A DNA stretch of 64,000 nt. Source: Candidatus Didemnitutus sp. GTDB taxonomy: Bacteria > Verrucomicrobiota > Verrucomicrobiia > Opitutales > Opitutaceae. Location: contig JAGOQJ010000003.1 in assembly GCA_017991595.1 (NCBI GenBank), positions 124,001 to 188,000 on the forward strand. Reading direction: 5' to 3'. Positions 51,937 to 59,106 of this stretch are shown in pieces (the first letter of the stretch is position 1; every line of letters begins with the position of its first letter). Both the position numbers and the translations under genes were made by a program. The notes under the pieces are model-generated. The model was not told the origin of the DNA. It searched no databases and saw nothing but the letters and a program-made list of their open reading frames with translations.

Positions 51937-51961
51937 GGCGAGCGGGACGCTCGCCGCTACC
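51937..51961. repeat. GGA-loop hairpin element, intergenic copy
   Basis: The 8-bp perfect arm GGCGAGCG pairs with CGCTCGCC around GGA and is followed by GCTACC. Same plan as the copies inside hsdM and at 37969, with a different arm sequence. Confidence 0.65.
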
Positions 51962-52013
51962 CTTTGGGGCCTGTGGTGGCAGATTGCGCTAACCTGTGCG
52001 GGAGTGAAGCGCC

Positions 52014-53114
52014 TCAGTCGACGAACCCGCGGAAGGCGGGCTCGGGCTTTTTGCTGGCGCGCGCGCGGCGCGTCGGCTTCACGGGGGCGGCGGCCCGTTT
52101 CGTCGGGAGCGTGTAGCCCTCGCGGCGGTGGCTGTCGACGAGCACCACCTTGGGGCTGTCCGGCACGCCGGTGAGATTCAGGTTAAGCATCGTCAGCACC
52201 TGCTTGAGTGCCTCGCGGCCCACGAGGTTGTAGCGATGGTCCGCGCCGGCGGCGTCGGTGGGGGATTGCGAGACGTCGATGCTGGCGAAGGCCACGTCGC
52301 GTGGCACGCGCAGGCCGATCTCCTCCAGCGTGGCGAAGACGGAGCCGGCGCTGATGATGACTTCCGGCCGGTAGCGATCGAACCAGCGGCGGAGGTTCTC
52401 CGGTGTGATCTGCACCTTCGGCAGCACGGGGATGCGTTCGGCTGAGGAAATCGTGGACTGCCAGTAGAGGAACGATGAAGTGAAGAGTTTCTGGCCGATG
52501 CCGCCTTCGCCGTAGGTCATGACGAGCCCGACGCGATGGTAACCGCGCTCGGTGCAGTCGGCGATGAGCTCATCCATCATCTGCAGGTAGTCGGGGCAGG
52601 CGCGGTGCAGGCGCGGCTCGATGATGCTGTAGCCCGCGGTCGCGACGCAGAGCCCGGTGCAGTCGAAGTTGATCCGCGCCACGCCGCTGGCGCAGGGGGC
52701 GATGAGCACGCCCTTCACGCCGCGGGCGAGCAGGATCTGGCGCACGCGGCGCGGCGACATACCCGGATCGGTGAGGTGGAAAACATCGAGCCCGAAGCCG
52801 GCCACGGCGGCGATCTCCCGCGCGCCCTCGATCAGGCCCTGGATCGGCGGGTAATGCGCCAGCTGCTCGCGCGTCAGCTCGGGGATGATCATCGCGATGG
52901 TGGATGACGCGCGCTGCGGGCGCGCCGTGCGCAGGTGCTCCATCAGCTCGGTGATGCGCGGGTCGCGCCGGTAGCCAAGCTCCTCGGCGATCTTGAGCAC
53001 GGCATCGCGGCGGTCGGCGGAGATCTTGGGGCTGTTGCGCAGCGCGAGCGAGACCGCCGAGACGGAGACTCCCGCGGCCCGGGCCACATCGCGCATGCTC
53101 ACTTGGTAAGTCAC
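52014..53114 (-). CDS. LacI-family transcriptional regulator
   Basis: A 366-residue DNA-binding regulator. The N-terminal helix-turn-helix is VSMRDVARAAGVSVSAVSLALRNS, followed by the hinge region (AEELGYRRDPRITELMEHLR) and a periplasmic-binding-like sensor domain (IAMIIPELTREQLAHYPPIQGLIEGAREIA ... VGLVMTYGEGGIGQKL ... VIISAGSVFATLEEIGLRVP). The C-terminal tail is basic. I chose the GTG at 53114 (VTYQVSM); the ATG at 53096 is the alternative. A candidate operator lies 30 bp upstream, suggesting self-regulation. The same motif stands before most glycan genes here, so this is the likely local repressor, released by a sugar or oligosaccharide. The effector is unknown; rhamnose or a uronate are candidates. 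Confidence 0.9.
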   Translation of the reverse strand: MTYQVSMRDVARAAGVSVSAVSLALRNSPKISADRRDAVLKIAEELGYRRDPRITELMEHLRTARPQRASSTIAMIIPELTREQLAHYPPIQGLIEGAREIAAVAGFGLDVFHLTDPGMSPRRVRQILLARGVKGVLIAPCASGVARINFDCTGLCVATAGYSIIEPRLHRACPDYLQMMDELIADCTERGYHRVGLVMTYGEGGIGQKLFTSSFLYWQSTISSAERIPVLPKVQITPENLRRWFDRYRPEVIISAGSVFATLEEIGLRVPRDVAFASIDVSQSPTDAAGADHRYNLVGREALKQVLTMLNLNLTGVPDSPKVVLVDSHRREGYTLPTKRAAAPVKPTRRARASKKPEPAFRGFVD

Positions 53115-53143
53115 GCGCGGATTGCGGCGGGACGAGGCAGGAA

Positions 53144-53158
53144 AGTCAACGGTAGACC
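53144..53158. promoter_or_regulatory. candidate LacI operator, site 6 (lacI promoter)
   Basis: AGTCAACGGTAGACC, 30 bp upstream of the GTG start of the regulator gene. It points to autoregulation. It is also in the gap shared with the divergent galK gene. Confidence 0.62.
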
Positions 53159-53314
53159 GATTTCCGGCCGGAGAATCCCCGGCGCACACTCCGAGCGCTC
53201 CTGGCCGAGTGAAAAACCGCGCGCGCGATGACGCACGGCGTGGCGCCGCGCGGCGCAAATGGGTTTGCCGCGTCCGCGCAGTTGTATGCGAATCGCGCGC
53301 CGTTTTTCCCCATC

Positions 53315-54463
53315 ATGGACCATCCTTCGCTGCTGGAGACTTTCACCCGGGTTTATGGCCGTCCGGCCACCGTCGTCGCGCGCGCCCCCGGGCGCATCGA
53401 ATTTGTGGGCAACCACACCGACTACAACGGCGGCGAGGTGCTCGGCGCTGCGATCGACCGCTTCGTCTGGGTGGCCGCGGTGGAGAACGACACGGGTCGC
53501 TGCCGCTTCCACACCGTGGGCGGCGAGAACGTCGTCGAGTGGTCGCCGGAGATCACTGCGCGCCCGGCGGGCGACGAGGCTTGGATCAACTACCCGCTGG
53601 GGGTCTGGCACAGTTTGGCCGATTTTGGGTTGGCGCGACCGGCTGGTTTCGACGTCGTCGTCGCAGCCGATCTGCCGGCGGGCGCCGGTTTGAGCAGCAG
53701 CGCGGCGCTCGAATTGGCCACGGCGCTCGCCTTGCTCGCGCTGGCCCGCACCCCGATCCCGGGCAAGGACGTGCTGGCGAAGATCGCGCGACACGCGGAA
53801 AATCGCTACGTCGGCGTGCCCTGCGGCATCCTTGATCAAGGCACGAGCGCGCACGGCGAGGCCGGCCGGCTCGTGCGCATCGATTGCCGCGGCCCGCGCT
53901 TCTCGCTCGTGCCGTTGCCGGCGGGGCTGACGCTGTGGGTCTTCAACACGCGCGAGAAGCACGCACTCGTCGACGGCATGTATGCGACGCGGCACCGCGA
54001 GTGCCTCGAGGCCGCACGCCTGCTCGGCGTCGAATTACTCTGCGACCTGCAACCGGGTCCGGCGCTCGACGCCCGCTTGGCGGCGTTGCCCGAGAATCTC
54101 CGCCGGCGCGCGCGGCACGTCATCGAGGAACACGACCGCGTGGGTCGCGTCGTCGCCGCCCTGCAGCGGGGCGAGATCCGCACCGTGGGCGAGCTGCTGT
54201 TCGCCTCGCACGCCAGCTCGCGCGACCTGTTCGAGAACAGCACGCCGGCGCTCGACACCTTGGTGGAGCTGCTGCGCACGCAGCGCGGCGTCATCGGCGC
54301 GCGCCTGACCGGCGGCGGCTTCGGCGGGGCCGTGATGGCGTTGACGGACGACAGTTTCACGCCGGCGGACGCCGCGATCGTGCAGCGCGCCTATGCGACG
54401 CGGCATAACCGCGAGCCCGAGGTCATCAAACTCGCTGTCGCCGACGGGGCGCGTCTGCTCTGA
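53315..54463 (+). CDS. galK: galactokinase
   Basis: A 382-residue cytoplasmic GHMP-family kinase that phosphorylates galactose at C1, the entry to the Leloir pathway. The galactokinase signature is APGRIEFVGNHTDYNGG, motif 2 is PAGAGLSSSAALELA and motif 3 is RLTGGGFGGAVMAL; the length fits the family. GalT and GalE are not in the window. Its place beside the LacI-type gene suggests that galactose, probably from GH2 or GH43 action, is a product of the polysaccharide. Other GHMP kinases (for example arabinokinase) are less likely given the FVGNHTDYNGG signature. The ATG at 53315 is preferred to a start at 53228, which would add 29 residues with no family similarity. Confidence 0.9.
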   Translation: MDHPSLLETFTRVYGRPATVVARAPGRIEFVGNHTDYNGGEVLGAAIDRFVWVAAVENDTGRCRFHTVGGENVVEWSPEITARPAGDEAWINYPLGVWHSLADFGLARPAGFDVVVAADLPAGAGLSSSAALELATALALLALARTPIPGKDVLAKIARHAENRYVGVPCGILDQGTSAHGEAGRLVRIDCRGPRFSLVPLPAGLTLWVFNTREKHALVDGMYATRHRECLEAARLLGVELLCDLQPGPALDARLAALPENLRRRARHVIEEHDRVGRVVAALQRGEIRTVGELLFASHASSRDLFENSTPALDTLVELLRTQRGVIGARLTGGGFGGAVMALTDDSFTPADAAIVQRAYATRHNREPEVIKLAVADGARLL

Positions 54464-54498
54464 ACGCTTCGCCACCGGGCGGTTCGCGCAGGGCGTCC

Positions 54499-54513
54499 GG
54501 TCAACTGTTCACC
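54499..54513. promoter_or_regulatory. candidate LacI-family operator, site 7
   Basis: GGTCAACTGTTCACC, one mismatched pair in the arms. It lies 36 bp after the galK stop and 261 bp before the next start. Confidence 0.65.
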
Positions 54514-54714
54514 CTGAGGCCCGTTGCTCCGCTGCGGGCGGGCTGGCGTTATAGCTTTGTTTTGCTGTCCTAAGGTCCGTCGGGTGCCCCAGCTTTCGCC
54601 CGCCGGCCCGCCTACCAACTCCCGGTTCAGTCCTGCTTCTGCCCATGCAGTTTCTCCGTCTGCCTGTCTCGTCCTTCCGCTCGATCTGCGCTGCGTCCGT
54701 CGGTGCCCTTGCGA

Positions 54715-54729
54715 GGTGGACTGTTGACC
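54715..54729. promoter_or_regulatory. candidate LacI-family operator, site 8
   Basis: GGTGGACTGTTGACC, 45 bp before the start at 54774, a good position for blocking transcription. Confidence 0.68.
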
Positions 54730-54773
54730 TAGCCCCGGCTCGTCGCACCGCCCGGAATACGGAGACTCGGAAC

Positions 54774-57647
54774 ATGCGTTTGTCCTTGGCCACCTTCCTC
54801 TTACTGGGCATCGGCTGCGCCGTGCCGGCGATGGCGGCCCCGGAGCTGGCGAATGCGCGCTATGCGCTCGCGCTCGCGCCAGACGGCGCGCTGCAAGTGA
54901 CGCCGCGCGGTGCCGCGCCGCTCGTTTTCCAACCTGAGTTCACGGTGCTGATCACGCGCACCGATCCGAAGCTCGCCATGCGTCCGAGCGGGGCGAAGGA
55001 GATTTCCTACAACGTCGCCACGTGGGAAGTGACGGGCGCGCCCGCGCAGGCGGAGTTGAAGGCCGTCAAACGTTCCAACGCCCAAGGCGGCGACGGCTTC
55101 GACGACCGCATCCTCGATGGCTCCACGAAATCTCGCACGGCGAACCTCTTCGCGTCGGCCCCGGCCGTGACGCTGCGCGCGCAGGCGTGGGAGCAGACCG
55201 CGGCGGGCATCCGCTACACTTTTGCCGACCACGCCGACTTTGCGCTCACGGCGACGGTCACACTGCCGGCGGCGGAGCCGGCCGAGCCGGTGCTGACCTT
55301 CACGCTGACGCCGAAGTCGGCGGCCTTTTTCTCCGTCGGCTTCACTGGCGCGCCAGTCACGGCGCTAGCGGACGCGGCCGAAATCTGGCAGCCGTTCCTC
55401 TGGCAGGAGAAGCGTTTTCCGGTGCAGTCGTTTCTCACCGCGGCGTTCCAGTGTCCGGTGCCCGCGACCTTCGTGCGCCGCGACGGCACGGTGTCGGGCG
55501 TGGTGGTCGACGTCGATGAGTTCCCTTTCAACCCGTTGCCGGTGCTCGAGAACAGCCGCTTCGGCGTCGCGTTGCGCACGGCGGACGGCGCGGCGCGCCC
55601 GATGGTCTTCGCGCCCGTGCTCGGCGGCGCCGGATCGCGTCGCGCGGCGGGCGAGGCGTTCAGCCTGAAGCTCCGGCTCTACGCGGCGCCCGCGGCGGAT
55701 ATTACCACCGCCTACGAAGACGTCGCGCGTCGCCTCTATGGCTTCCACGATTACCGCTCCAACGCCATCAGCTCGCTCAACCAGACGCTCGACCGCATGA
55801 TCGATTACGGGATGAGCCGCTACAGCTGGTTCATCGACGACCTGAAGGGCTGCGCGTATTCGACCGACGTGCCCGGTGCGGTGAAGAACGTCTCCGCGCT
55901 CAACCCGCTCAACCTCGCCCTCGTGGCGGACGACGAGCGCATCTTCCAGCAGCGTGCCTATCCGATCGTCGAGTATTTGCTCTCGCGCGAGAAGTTCCTG
56001 TTCTCGCTCGATCCGGAGCAGAAGATCCAGAGCCCATCCCGCGCGTTGAAGGGCCCGGCCTCGCCGATCAGCGAACTCACCACGCTCTACGGCATCACCG
56101 ACGGCGCCACACCTGTCTTCCGCTTGCTCGCGGAACGGCTGCTGACCAAGACGCGCACGCTCAACCTCGACGACGTCTCGCCCGGCGACACCTGGCCCAA
56201 CAATCTCCAACTCTACCGCTCGACCGGCGAGCCGGGTTACCTCGCCAAGGCCCGCGCCGGGGCGGACGACTACATCGCCACGCGCCTCGTGCCCGGCGCG
56301 CAGACCTTCGATCAGGGCGCGTTCTTCTGGACGGCCTTCGCGCCGAAGTGGATCGACCTCTTCGAGCTGTTCGAGGCCACGCAGGACCGCCGTTACCTCG
56401 AGGCCGCCCGGCTCGGGGCGCGCCGCTTTGCGATGTTCACTTGGGCCGCGCCGCGCATCCCGGACGAAAACGTCACGGTCAATCCCGGCGGCAACGCGCC
56501 CGTTTACTGGTATTTGAAGAGCAAGGGGCACAAACCCATGCACGCCCCCGAGGAGTCCGTGCCCGCGTGGCGCCTCTCCGAGATCGGCCTCACACCCGAG
56601 TCCTCCGGCACGATGTCCGGTCACCGCGCCATCTTCATGGCGAATCACGCGCCGTGGATGCTCCGCATCGCCGCGCTCACCGGCGACACGTTCCTGCACG
56701 ACGTCGCGCGCTCCGCCGTGATCGGGCGCTACCGCAATTTCCCCGGCTACCACATCAACACTGCGCGCACGACGATCTACGAGCAGGCCGACTACCCGCT
56801 GCGTCCGCACGACGAGCTGAGCGTGAATTCCTTCCACTATAACCACATCTGGCCGCACATGAGCATCCTGCTCGACTACCTCGTCACGGATGCGTTCGCG
56901 CGGTCGAAGGGCGAGATCGATTTCCCGTCGCGCTTCATCGAGGGCTACGCGTATCTGCAGAGCAAGTTCTACGGCGACCGCCCGGGCAAGTTCCACGGCT
57001 TCACCGATGCGACGCTCTGGATGCCGCAGCGGCTGCTCCAAGTCGGCGACGTCGAGCTGAACTACCTCACGGCGCGCGGCGAAGGGCGTTTCTACATCGC
57101 GCTGACGAACCAGTCGCGCACGGCCGTGACGACCGAGGTCGCGTTCAATCCTGACGTGCTCCCGGCGGCGGGGCAGGGCACCTACCGCGTGAAACTGATC
57201 GCCGACGGCCAACCGGCCGGCGAGACGACGCTCACGGGCGGCAAGTTCAATGTCACCGTCGCGCCGATGGGCCTCACCGCCGTCGTCATCGAAGGCCTGA
57301 CGGTCGCGCCGAAATTCCAGCACAAGCTCCTCGCCACCGCGCCCGCGCAGGCGTGGAAGCAGGACTACGCTGAGCTGCCTTGGGGCAACGCGCGCGCCAT
57401 GATCCTCAACTTCGGCCCCGCAGCGAAGACCGCTTACGTTTACCTGCAGGCCGACGACGCCAAGTTCAAGGAGGTCACGCTCCACTACAGCATCGGCGGC
57501 CGCAAGGCCGAGGTCACCGATGCGGCCTATCCCTTCGAGTTCACCGTGCCGCTGCCGGCGGACGCGACCTCGTTCCGCTTCCAACTCACGGGCCTGACGG
57601 TGGACGGCCGCCGCCCGGGTTCTGCCTACGTCACGCTGGAGAAGTAA
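54774..57647 (+). CDS. large secreted protein of unknown function, subtype B, second copy
   Basis: A 957-residue exported protein (signal MRLSLATFLLLGIGCAVPAMA). It is the close paralogue of the protein at 39553: VPGAVKNVSALNPLNLALVADDE, FFWTAFAPKWIDLFELFEAT, VPAWRLSEIGLTPESSGTMSGHRAI, HDVARSAVIGRYRNFPGYHINTART, FHYNHIWPHMSILLDYLVTD, GEIDFPSRF, FYGDRPGKFHGF and LWMPQRLLQVG are shared almost residue by residue. The core is alpha-helical between beta domains, like an alpha/alpha-toroid enzyme; function is unknown. A GGAG ribosome-binding site lies 9 bp before the ATG. It heads the operon with a transporter (4 bp later), an oxidoreductase and a fifth family member, and has operator sites 7 and 8 upstream. 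Confidence 0.77.
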   Translation: MRLSLATFLLLGIGCAVPAMAAPELANARYALALAPDGALQVTPRGAAPLVFQPEFTVLITRTDPKLAMRPSGAKEISYNVATWEVTGAPAQAELKAVKRSNAQGGDGFDDRILDGSTKSRTANLFASAPAVTLRAQAWEQTAAGIRYTFADHADFALTATVTLPAAEPAEPVLTFTLTPKSAAFFSVGFTGAPVTALADAAEIWQPFLWQEKRFPVQSFLTAAFQCPVPATFVRRDGTVSGVVVDVDEFPFNPLPVLENSRFGVALRTADGAARPMVFAPVLGGAGSRRAAGEAFSLKLRLYAAPAADITTAYEDVARRLYGFHDYRSNAISSLNQTLDRMIDYGMSRYSWFIDDLKGCAYSTDVPGAVKNVSALNPLNLALVADDERIFQQRAYPIVEYLLSREKFLFSLDPEQKIQSPSRALKGPASPISELTTLYGITDGATPVFRLLAERLLTKTRTLNLDDVSPGDTWPNNLQLYRSTGEPGYLAKARAGADDYIATRLVPGAQTFDQGAFFWTAFAPKWIDLFELFEATQDRRYLEAARLGARRFAMFTWAAPRIPDENVTVNPGGNAPVYWYLKSKGHKPMHAPEESVPAWRLSEIGLTPESSGTMSGHRAIFMANHAPWMLRIAALTGDTFLHDVARSAVIGRYRNFPGYHINTARTTIYEQADYPLRPHDELSVNSFHYNHIWPHMSILLDYLVTDAFARSKGEIDFPSRFIEGYAYLQSKFYGDRPGKFHGFTDATLWMPQRLLQVGDVELNYLTARGEGRFYIALTNQSRTAVTTEVAFNPDVLPAAGQGTYRVKLIADGQPAGETTLTGGKFNVTVAPMGLTAVVIEGLTVAPKFQHKLLATAPAQAWKQDYAELPWGNARAMILNFGPAAKTAYVYLQADDAKFKEVTLHYSIGGRKAEVTDAAYPFEFTVPLPADATSFRFQLTGLTVDGRRPGSAYVTLEK

Positions 57648-57651
57648 GACC

Positions 57652-59064
57652 ATGCGCAAGATTCCTCATTTCCGTTGGTGGATCATCACGCTGGTGTTCC
57701 TCGCCGCCGTGTTGAACTACGTCGACCGGCAGGTCCTCTCGGCGCTCGCGCCGACGATTCAGAAGGACCTCGGGATGACCGATCGCGACTACGCGAACAT
57801 CGTCAATATCTTCCTCGTCGCCTACACGATCGCGTATCTGATCTCGGGCAAGCTTGTGGACATGCTCGGCACGCGCGTGGGCATGGTGCTCTTCGTCGGT
57901 TGGTGGTCCGTCGCCAACATGCTCACTGCCGCGGCGCAAGGCGTGCGTTCGATGGGCGGCTTCCGTTTTGCCCTCGGCCTCGGCGAGGCGGGCGTCTGGC
58001 CCGCGGCCTCGAAGGTCGTTTCCGAGTGGTTCCCCGCGCGCGAGCGCGCGCTGGCCATCGGCGTTTACACGATGGGCGCCACCATCGGTGCCACGGTCGC
58101 GCCCTACATCGTCATCCCGCTGGCCGCCTATCCCTACGCGGAGAAATTGCCCTTCCTGAACGATCTCATCGGCCACGGCATCGGCTGGCGCATGGCTTTC
58201 ATCATCACGGGCGGGCTCGGTCTGCTCTGGCTCATCCCGTGGCTCTGGTTCTACCGCCAGCCGCGCGAGAGCAAGCTGGTCACGGACAAGGAACTTCAAC
58301 TGCTCGACCAATCCGCGGCCGACGAGGCCAAGGCCGGCGGCGCGACTTCCGGCGCCGCGTGGACGTGGAAGCAGGTTTTCACCAGCAAGGTCGTGTGGCT
58401 GCTGCTCATCGGCCGCCTCATCACCGATCCGGTCTGGTATTTCTACCAGTTCTGGTTCCCGAAATACTTGAATGCCGAGCGCGGCTTCGAACAGGGCCAG
58501 CTCACCATCACGTGGGTGGTCTATGCCGCGGCCGGCGTCGGCAGTCTCCTCGGCGGCTGGCTTTCGGGCGTGCTCGTGAAACGCGGCATCGCTCCCGCGC
58601 GGAGCCGCCTCTGGATCATGCTCGGTTGCGCGTGCCTGCTGCCGGTCTCGCCTTTCATCGCGAAGGCCGCGGGCGTGAACGTCGCCCTGACACTCACCGT
58701 CGTCGCCGTCTTCGCCTCGCTGGCTTGGCTGATCAACATCAGCTCGCTCGTCGTCGACGTCGTGCCCAAGGCCTGCCTCGGCACGGTGTTCAGCGTCGTC
58801 GCCGCGGGCAGCACCGTCGGCGGCATCCTCATGAACACGCTCGTGGCCTCGATGGTCTCGTCGGGTCCGTTGACCAAGCCCGCGGGCTTCCTCGATCAAG
58901 CCGTCCACTCCGTGCTCGGCCCCGTCCTCGATGCGGTCCACGGCACCGGCTACGCGCAATGGTTCCTCATCATGGCCTGCCTGCATCCGCTCGCGTGGGC
59001 GATGCTCTACTTCGGCGGCGTGCACCGCACCGCGCCCAAGACCCCCGCTCCCGCCGCCGCGTAA
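57652..59064 (+). CDS. MFS transporter, ExuT-like anion:cation symporter family
   Basis: A 470-residue inner-membrane carrier with twelve predicted membrane segments. The N-terminus FRWWIITLVFLAAVLNYVDRQVLSALAPTIQKDLG, the segment AYTIAYLISGKLVDMLGTRVG and FRFALGLGEAGVWPAASKVVSEWFP are characteristic of the ACS group, which includes hexuronate and sugar-acid carriers. It is therefore a good candidate for import of a uronate or an unsaturated or oxidised sugar made by the neighbouring enzymes. A GGAG site lies within the end of the upstream gene and only 4 bp separate the genes, so they are co-expressed. Substrate is inferred from family, not shown. Confidence 0.85.
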   Translation: MRKIPHFRWWIITLVFLAAVLNYVDRQVLSALAPTIQKDLGMTDRDYANIVNIFLVAYTIAYLISGKLVDMLGTRVGMVLFVGWWSVANMLTAAAQGVRSMGGFRFALGLGEAGVWPAASKVVSEWFPARERALAIGVYTMGATIGATVAPYIVIPLAAYPYAEKLPFLNDLIGHGIGWRMAFIITGGLGLLWLIPWLWFYRQPRESKLVTDKELQLLDQSAADEAKAGGATSGAAWTWKQVFTSKVVWLLLIGRLITDPVWYFYQFWFPKYLNAERGFEQGQLTITWVVYAAAGVGSLLGGWLSGVLVKRGIAPARSRLWIMLGCACLLPVSPFIAKAAGVNVALTLTVVAVFASLAWLINISSLVVDVVPKACLGTVFSVVAAGSTVGGILMNTLVASMVSSGPLTKPAGFLDQAVHSVLGPVLDAVHGTGYAQWFLIMACLHPLAWAMLYFGGVHRTAPKTPAPAAA

Positions 59065-59106
59065 TCCCGCGCTACGGCTCTCCGCTCCCTTTCGCCACTC
59101 TCCGTC

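Larger units (their letters stand above)
51747..52013. other. 267-bp convergent gap rich in inverted repeats
   Basis: It lies between the secreted-protein gene and lacI, which run towards each other. It holds a 25-bp inverted repeat pair and one GGA-loop hairpin element. No coding frame is convincing. Confidence 0.6.
54464..54773. other. 310-bp intergenic region with two operators
   Basis: It lies between galK and the subtype B-like gene. It holds operator sites 7 and 8, 216 bp apart, which would allow DNA looping between two bound dimers. No gene is supported; a frame open from 54645 is the upstream extension of the next gene without a signal peptide. Confidence 0.6.
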
